DNA of 64,000 bases from Plectrocnemia conspersa. Lineage: Eukaryota > Arthropoda > Insecta > Trichoptera > Polycentropodidae. Positions 57,430 through 64,000 of the stretch are shown here, piece by piece. The notes under the pieces were generated by a model that saw only the letters and a program-made list of their open reading frames with translations, was not told the origin of the DNA and ran no database searches. Numbering within the stretch: position 1 is the first letter of the stretch; the number at the start of each line of letters is the position of its first letter. The DNA lies in NCBI GenBank assembly GCA_009617715.1, contig VTFK01000013.1:62001-126000 (forward strand), written 5' to 3'. Made by a program: the position numbers and the translations under genes.

Positions 57430-58679
57430 ATATAAATATGTTTTTAAAAAATATGTCTCTCTTTTAATCGATATTTTTAAGATATCCCTGCGCCTTTATT
57501 TTAAGAGCGTTGGATTCTCGTAAAAGTTGTATGTCGCTATTTAATTTCTTCAAACTACCAATGGATGCTTTCGATAATCAAATTATTTTCGAGGAATTCC
57601 AGTTTTGGATTCCGGAATCACGATAACGTCCTCTTTTGATACCAGTTAAAACCAGGTCTTAATACGCTGGCATTGCACATAGCTTAATGTCGGTTACGAG
57701 GAGCTGGTCCGCTTCGTATCATTTAATTTTAATGTCTTATGATTTTTTTTATTGTTTCTTTCTTAACATGTATTATTTTTATTATATTTTTTTGTGTATT
57801 GAAATAATACTATGTACTGTCTTGTCTTTTACCATCATGAAACATTGGTCTTACCTGTTAGGTCTCGATGGTCTCGATAGGAATATTCTGACTTAATTTA
57901 ACCAGATTTTGAAAATTTCAGAAGGCACTAAAAATTAAAAGGTCATCTCGAAATTTTTGGTTCGAGGAGGATAAATTGCTGTGGGAGCTAAAAAATGTCA
58001 AAATTTGTTAAGGACAAATATCCGTGGAAGTTAAAAAAAAGTAATTTCGGACAATTTTGTTCATTTTAGTATCAAACATGTTTGTACAAGGAGCACAAAG
58101 AAAGACAAAATTTTTGAAGATACATATATTTTGATCACATTATCTTATACAGCAGTTCAATGGCTTAGTCATGGTAATATTTTATTGAGATTTTTTTTAA
58201 CATAGAGGAGCGATTGAAATTTTTTTCAATTTTTAATAATGTGTAAGTGATTAAGATTAATCTGCGAAGTGATGATATGCTAAAAGGTATATGTCAAACA
58301 GGTGATGAATATTTTAAAACGACATTTTCAAAGATTTTTCATGTCAACATTAACATTTGCTTTAAATTTTGACAGTAAGAAATAACGAACTTTGAACTGC
58401 AGTTTGATGAATTGTAATCTCAAAAAAAAGCAATTTCATTATTTTTATAAGTAAAGCCTATGAAAAACTGTACTTGCATTATCCCAATAACACTGCAATA
58501 CAAGGCATCGTGTTTCGTACATTTTATAATATTATTATTAGCTAGATAGTATATATAATACATAGAACTACGTTTTACACACTAACAAAAAATTGCGCAT
58601 GCTAGTTAAAATAACTAAAAATTCGTTATATTAACTAGCACTGAAAATGGCGTTACATTGTTATAATCGTACATCTCGA
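57430..58679. other. AT-rich non-coding stretch
   Basis: No supported gene or repeat. Confidence 0.45.
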
Positions 58680-59420
58680 TATCTTTATACGATGTGTTCG
58701 AAAGAGCTCAAGCGCCACTAACGCGAGAGTGCCGATCTAAGTGCCAAAATTAAGTCGAACGAATATCGTTCCTTATCGCAATTTAATCGGCCTAATGGAA
58801 TCTTCCCATTAGCGCGGAACCGATATTCTGCACAAACAGATCAATCGGAGCTTTTATCGCAAAATCACACCCAAGTGGGGCGGGAGGGGGGGGGGCAGAG
58901 CAGCCGAACGATCCCAGGTAACTTTTTCCCAGAACGTTTACCTGTTTCTGTCGTTGTTTTGGCCCACGTGAAAAAATGCAGCGTCCGTAGTCTATCCGTC
59001 TATCTACCTGTTGTTCGTTCGGTCGTTTGTTTGTCTGTCGGTTTATTTGCTTTTGTTTGTTGCACTCTGCCGCCCGTCGGAATGCATTGCAAATCGGCAT
59101 TTTTTCGCTATGACTGTTCTAACTCGTTTATTGCCGCTATTTTACGACACGTGGGACCTTTGCACCGTCGAATAATGAAATTAATAATTAAAAACGCATG
59201 CCTATCGAATCGATTAAACGTTCAGTGCACATTCAGTGCGATAAACACGCGCTTTATTGCCGCTCGTGTATACCATATAAATATAACGATCGAAGAATTC
59301 CTATTATGCATTTCTGACCTTGTCGTCACAAATAGAACGACATCCCACGATGTATTGTAAATGAAGCTCTTCAACAAACCCCGTGCGAAAAATGTTTATC
59401 CTTGCATCGATCGATCAATG
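58680..59420 (+). promoter_or_regulatory. CpG-rich island 8 with G-run
   Basis: CpG-rich. GTGGGGCGGGAGG and a run of ten Gs (58876-58895) could form a G-quadruplex on the plus strand. A 161-codon plus-strand frame (58875-59360) begins inside the G-run and has no domain. The exon candidate at 59361 is at its 3' edge, and the AT content rises sharply after its donor, as expected at a first exon/intron border. Confidence 0.35.
59361..59420 (+). CDS. candidate first coding exon
   Basis: An ATG directly after an in-frame TAA opens MKLFNKPRAKNVYPCIDRSM, 20 codons, ending in CAATG followed by GTGAGT at 59421, a consensus splice donor. The exon would end in phase 0. It sits at the 3' edge of a CpG island. 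The ATG context is weak (T at -3). No domain is recognised, and the frame continues only 12 codons past the donor before a stop, so splicing would be required for a real protein. Confidence 0.3.
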
Positions 59421-60285
59421 GTGAGTAATGATGATCTAAAAAAATACGTATTTTATTAATTTCAATATTTTTTGCTCGATCGTGATCACGCATTTACTGC
59501 AACGCTCATCATTGTCGTTGAAATTTCATATTCATATTCGATCGATAAGATTGAAACATTTCTTAGACTCCAATTTATGTGTTTGATTGTTTTTTTAATT
59601 GTAACAATGCATATATAACTCATCACGGTTTTGTGTATTAACAGTACATTTTCAAATTTTCAATTTAATGATTAAATGCGATTAAAAATATAAAAATGAA
59701 AGCTTCACATATTTGATATATACAATAATAACTTATTAACCCTATTTTATCTATGTGTAAAGTATATTATACAATATAAATAATGTAAACATTATTTTAA
59801 TTTTTTTTTTAAGGGTTTGTCCGTTTTTCAAAACTGGAGTTTTGGTCAAATTTTCAGTTTTTTCAATGAATTTATAAAAAAAATAATCAGAGCATTCGCT
59901 TCGTAATAAAATTTGACGTCATTTTTTTATGAAACGTTTATTTCAATGCGATAATTCATTTTATAAACATATTATTATATACGACACATGTTACTTAATC
60001 ATAACGTGAAAATACGTTTACGATTTTATTCTTAGCTACAATATAATAAAAATATAGAATATAAAATTTAGAAAAATTAGTATTGCTTATTCCACAACGG
60101 ACAAGTAGATGTTAATATGAGTCTAATTAATTGTTTATATTATATGATTTTATTTATTGTGGTAAGAGCGCCCTTTCTATTAAATATCGGTCTATAGCTC
60201 GCAGTAGCAGCGAGCCCTTTGGACCGATGTTTTAAAATGTGTTTTTTACATAAATTAAATATGTGAAATTAAAAAATCTAAAATT
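59421..60285. other. AT-rich non-coding stretch
   Basis: Nothing supported. Several TTAACCC words occur without paired ends. Confidence 0.45.
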
Positions 60286-60810
60286 CGTAAATATTAACCC
60301 TTTTGATATATTCCATATAATATTTCAATATATTGCTTAGACTGCATCTATTTTTTGTAATAAAAAACGTCATGGTAATGCTTTAAAATAAACTATGGAA
60401 AAATTTACTTATATGCTTCTCGATGATTTGAGGCAACCATTTATTCAGTCGCATCAACCCTTTTAATATTTTCCTCAAAATATTTAAAAATATACTGCTT
60501 AGAATGATGTATTTGTGGCAACCATTAAAATAACCAAAAAATTACCTTTTTTTTATTTGACGCAATGAAAACGATAAAACCAAGTTTTTCAGTTGCATCA
60601 ACTTTTTTAATATATTTCACAAATCTCGAAATATACTGCTTATAATGTATCTAAATTATTGTAAAAAAGACAGATTCTGATTATCATGGTAATGCTTTAA
60701 TTTAAAATAAACCATGGAAAAAATCAATTTATATGCTCTTCGATGGAATTTGAAGAAATAATATCTAATCGGAATTTTCAGTATTTGTGGCAATCATTAA
60801 AATAACAAAA
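60286..60810. repeat. diverged tandem repeat, period about 270-320 bp
   Basis: CATGGTAATGCTTTAAAATA plus AACTATGG near 60371 recurs near 60688. TGTGGCAACCATTAAAATAA near 60511 recurs near 60785. CATCAACCCTTTTAATAT-like words occur near 60460 and 60597. Two or so degraded units with indels. Confidence 0.55.
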
Positions 60811-62040
60811 AAAAACTTTCACGCCATAAAAACTTTTCAATTTCATGTATTTAAAATCAAAGTAAGGTTATAATTTTTATATCATATTTATTGTAGATAA
60901 ATACTTGAGTTAATTTAAAATAATATATTAGTTTTGATTTATTTTGTTTTTTGTAAAAATTTGATGAAACCCGGCATTAACCCTTTTTTTAGAATAGAAA
61001 TACCGGAAATGAAAAAAAGTTTTTTTAATATACCCTAGTTTATTTTCATTAAACAAAAACTCTTACATTTTTGCCATGTAATTGGTCGATCGTCCTGAGG
61101 GGCGGTACCGGTATGTGAAAATACTCAGGGCAGTATTGGTCTGTTCTTGAGTCACGATTATCAAGATTATTATATTAACGCCCCTTCACTGTTATTATAG
61201 CTATATGTTTTATTTATTATGAACATTGCCTTTCTCTACATGTATTATTTATTTATATATTTAAAAAAAATATTATTATTTTCTTGCACTGGCTCTTGAG
61301 AAAAAAATTGAGTATGGTTTAAAAATATATATTTTACTAGCTAAATAATATTAAATACTATAATTATGAAATAAATAAAATTTTCCTTCTATAAATAATC
61401 AGTTTTTTTTATAGAGGAAAAGTTGGTAAAAAACTCTTTGATTTACATTTATAAACAAAGTAATAAATATATTTAAGGAAATTATTAGATAATATTTTTT
61501 TATTTAAAATAATTCTGATACAAACAAATTGCAATTAATCAAATTGCTTAATTCTGCTTTGAATTGCGGAATGTTCCCAAGTATTTATGACTCAGAAATA
61601 TTGCTAAAAACAACGTACAAAAATCTATGTATATTTTATTAATAAAAAAATCGCTATTCTTATATTTTTGTGATGGTTTATTCACAGAAATGCAGAAATA
61701 GGCGTAGGTAAGAAAGCATGACAGTATAGCTTTGTTGCAGTGTAAAGAAATAGTCATTGCTTTCATTATGTTATTGCTTAGCTATACGTATACCCTTTTT
61801 AAGTTTTTTTTTTATTTCAAAACTTTATTGTTCCATATGTATATTTTTTCTAAATGATTTTGAAACAAAAACATACCATTGCTGCACATTGGCTTTAGAG
61901 TTACTCTTGTTGCCTTAAACATACTGGAAAGTTACTATATTCCTTCAGAAACTTATGAATTTCAACAATAATGAATATATTTTGATATTCGAATTACATA
62001 TTATTGATGCACTACGATCATGAAAAATTGTCTTTGTTGT
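60811..62040. other. AT-rich non-coding stretch
   Basis: A small GC patch at 61090-61140 with GGGGCGGTACCGGTA. A minus-strand frame at 61548-61766 is AT-driven and not called. Confidence 0.45.
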
Positions 62041-62900
62041 TTTTCAAACACCGTCACTTTTCATGACTTTCGCGCAGAAAATGGCGCGCAGAAAAACCGA
62101 AGAAACCGCACAAGAGATATTGACCCTGTCCGAGTTGAAGGCCGGTCGAAAAAGAGAACGGGTGAAGAACCGATCCGGCGGCAAGTCAGGATATAGACTC
62201 GCCTTGTGTGTATCTGTGTTTTCTTCTTCTTCACCTTCTACACACTACTTCTATATATGCCCACTTTGGTGTTATTTATAGTTTACACACACAACCTGTT
62301 CGTGTGTGATTCGCGCCGGTGCGAGCGAATTATTTACGAGTTATTCGCCCGTGTGTGTATAGTGTATACTGATATATTATACTAACAACTAACTACTTTA
62401 TATATGTATATACAAACATATCACCTTATTGATGATGCCCGGATAATAATAACGAAAATGTGTGTTGGTCGGACGGATTTTTCGCTTCTGCTTTCGGTGT
62501 TATGAATAAGTAATCGGGCGGCTCCGCGATACGTTGATCTGTTTCGGTGCCGACCCTCCTTTTGATTACGCCGATTTGGGTTATTGTGTGCTCAGGAACG
62601 GAGGAGGTATACGCCTTTCAAGAATGCTATGCATAAGTTTCCCTTTCGCGGCGTGCGGATTTGCATCAGCGAGGCAATTTGCCAGTTTAGATAGCGAACG
62701 ACGCTCGATTCCTCGTCGCGTGAAAAGTAGAAAGGGGCCGAGAATCGATCATTGCGCCCCGCCGCCTCGGGTGTATCGCATTGTAGGCGGCGAACCTTTT
62801 TAGAGTACTTGCAGCGTTTACGATAGAGCATCTTATCGCGCCGTTTGTTGTCGTTGGAGTGAGTGGGTCATTGATATTTGCTTTAGATATGAAAGCTATG
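62041..62900. promoter_or_regulatory. CpG-rich island 9
   Basis: CpG-rich, with the coding-like start at 62063-62195 and a second GC-rich half at 62510-62860. Plus frame 62534-62803 and minus frame 62592-62831 overlap without domains. Promoter/5' exon region is plausible. Confidence 0.3.
62063..62281 (+). CDS. small open frame, basic coding-like start
   Basis: A 72-codon frame. Two in-frame starts: ATG at 62063, and ATG at 62081 with a strong context (AAAATGG). From the second it reads MARRKTEETAQEILTLSELK and then AGRKRERVKNRSGGKSG, a charged, helix-forming then strongly basic segment that looks like a nuclear protein start. After about residue 45 it becomes serine-, cysteine- and tyrosine-rich and less protein-like, as if an unspliced intron had been entered, yet no strong donor is visible (CAAGTCAGG is weak). 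Family not recognised. Confidence 0.3.
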   Translation: MTFAQKMARRKTEETAQEILTLSELKAGRKRERVKNRSGGKSGYRLALCVSVFSSSSPSTHYFYICPLWCYL

Positions 62901-63195
62901 ACGCCCTTTGTTGGTAAACTCTCAATTAACGAACGGTGTTTACGTCAATTTTATATTATTTATATATACATATATCCAATCTAATACGTTTTAAATGTAT
63001 ATGCAAGTCTGTGATCTGACTCCAACAGAGATTTTAACAGGTCATTCTGATTTAGGGGCGTCTTTTAAATCCCTGTTGCCCGATTTGAATCTTCGAAACC
63101 AAAACTGACATCTGTGTACTTTTAGAACTACCCCATAAACTTCTGTAATGATGTTGGAGTCTCTAATCTCAACGTTCCTGTCAATTCAAATACGG
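62901..63195. other. non-coding stretch
   Basis: Nothing supported. Confidence 0.45.
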
Positions 63196-63460
63196 ATACG
63201 ATTTAAATAGTGTTTATTCTCGAAAACTTCTCGAGAAAAATGCCGAATCGAAAATAATTTTTTTTTTTTGAGAAATTTTCTGATTTTTTGATAATATTCA
63301 TAGAGCCTTTTTTATTTAAAATTAAAATTTGTACAAATATTTTAAAATGCTTGACAACCGCTGCATAAAAAAGGACGAAACCGTGCTAGATATTTGATAA
63401 TATAGATGATTTTTTTGTTGCTTTTAATAGATGCGAAAATATTTAAATAGCAAAATATTA
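63196..63460. repeat. dispersed repeat family A, copy 3
   Basis: Shares AAAATTTGTACAAATATTTT, GACAACCGCTGCAT, CGTGCTAGAT and GAAAATATTTAAAT with copies 1 and 2. Same orientation as both. Confidence 0.55.
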
Positions 63461-63539
63461 TCTCATTATAGCTTTTAGTGCGGTACCCACTTTCTAAGCA
63501 TTTCTTGATACTATTTAGTTATTTTTATATCATCTTTTT

Positions 63540-64000
63540 TCAATCGTACCCGAGTATATTCGTGGATGGAAGCTGCGCTTCTACAGCTTCTATGACCGCG
63601 CCGCCAGCGGTCTCCCGTGAACTGTCTGCCAGTCGATTCCTTCCGCAAGCTTCCGGTATTCTGCTACTCTTTTAATGGGATTCCTCGCAACGGCGCCATC
63701 CGAGCGTCTCGGGATTCGCTAGAATAAACGCGAATTCGCCGCCTTTCGATCCAATTAGCGGCCGGCGCCGCCGTCCCTTGCTCGGATTTGCCGTGATCGT
63801 CTGGTGGTGGTGAGCACGACTCCGCGACCGACAATCCGATTCGCATTGTTGGCTTCGTGGTACGCTTTTAGGCACCTCCAAAGACACGTTCAGAATTAAT
63901 TAAAGGCACCATGACCACCGGGTCTGGGTGCGCACGTGACATTTGTGGCGTAGACCTCCGAAAAACACACCTAGACATTAGTGATTCTTCGCAATTCGGC
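63540..64000. promoter_or_regulatory. CpG-rich island 10, running off the window end
   Basis: CpG-rich, with several homeodomain-type AATTAATTAAAG and AATTAGCGG words near 63750 and 63895. Frames on both strands overlap, with no domain. TGGTGGTGAGCACG near 63810 is a weak donor. It continues beyond the window, so an exon cannot be excluded. Confidence 0.3.

Noticed and set aside
58875..59360. 161-codon plus-strand open frame
   Set aside because: It begins inside a G-run, lacks any domain and its composition follows CpG-rich background. Only the short candidate exon at its 3' edge was kept.
1..64000. CRISPR arrays, rRNA genes, known insect microRNAs, LTR retrotransposons
   Set aside because: No regularly spaced exact repeats, rRNA-like conserved words, recognised microRNA seeds in hairpins, or paired long terminal repeats with gag/pol motifs were seen on reading both strands.

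Overview
The window looks like non-coding sequence from an arthropod nuclear genome, most likely an insect. It is about two-thirds A+T, has no long uninterrupted host gene, and is full of old transposon remains typical of insects: mariner/Tc1, pogo-like, piggyBac-type (TTAA), hAT-type and a 5'-truncated non-LTR retrotransposon. The order of insect cannot be decided from what is visible. The pattern of AT-rich sequence interrupted by short CpG-rich islands suits a large intron or intergenic domain of a regulated gene, but no recognisable host protein was found, so that is inference.

Left part (1-12 kb): AT-rich DNA with a hAT-type miniature element near 3.0 kb, a non-LTR retrotransposon 3' half at 4.1-5.6 kb, a possible minus-strand TATA promoter with a splice donor near 7.2 kb, a mariner scrap at 8.2 kb, and a piggyBac graveyard at 8.8-11.8 kb that includes the cysteine-rich C-terminal domain of a transposase. 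Middle (12-36 kb): a 194-bp tandem duplication, several unnamed dispersed repeats, a mariner scrap beside a second, inverted copy of the non-LTR element (22 kb), an inverted-repeat element enclosing a coding-like segment (25.5 kb), and a 3-kb foldback-like element (31.9-34.9 kb) whose interior is a degenerate array rich in forkhead-type sites.

Right part (36-64 kb): CpG-rich islands every few kilobases, some with exon-like features. The best is a 57-nt open segment at 47133-47189 between a strong splice acceptor and a strong splice donor. The most complete mobile element is a pogo/Tigger-like transposon at 42722-44603 with perfect 23-bp ends and a transposase broken only at A-runs. Two mariner relics (45.4 and 47.7 kb), two TTAA-flanked miniature elements (39.7 and 51.3 kb) and another member of the foldback family (57.2 kb) follow.

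The strongest structural observations are the foldback family (at least five recognisable copies), the in-window empty site that proves one TTAA insertion, the coding-like segment between inverted repeats, and the isolated 57-nt exon candidate. Host gene function cannot be assigned from this window alone. No CRISPR array, rRNA or convincing tRNA gene was seen.
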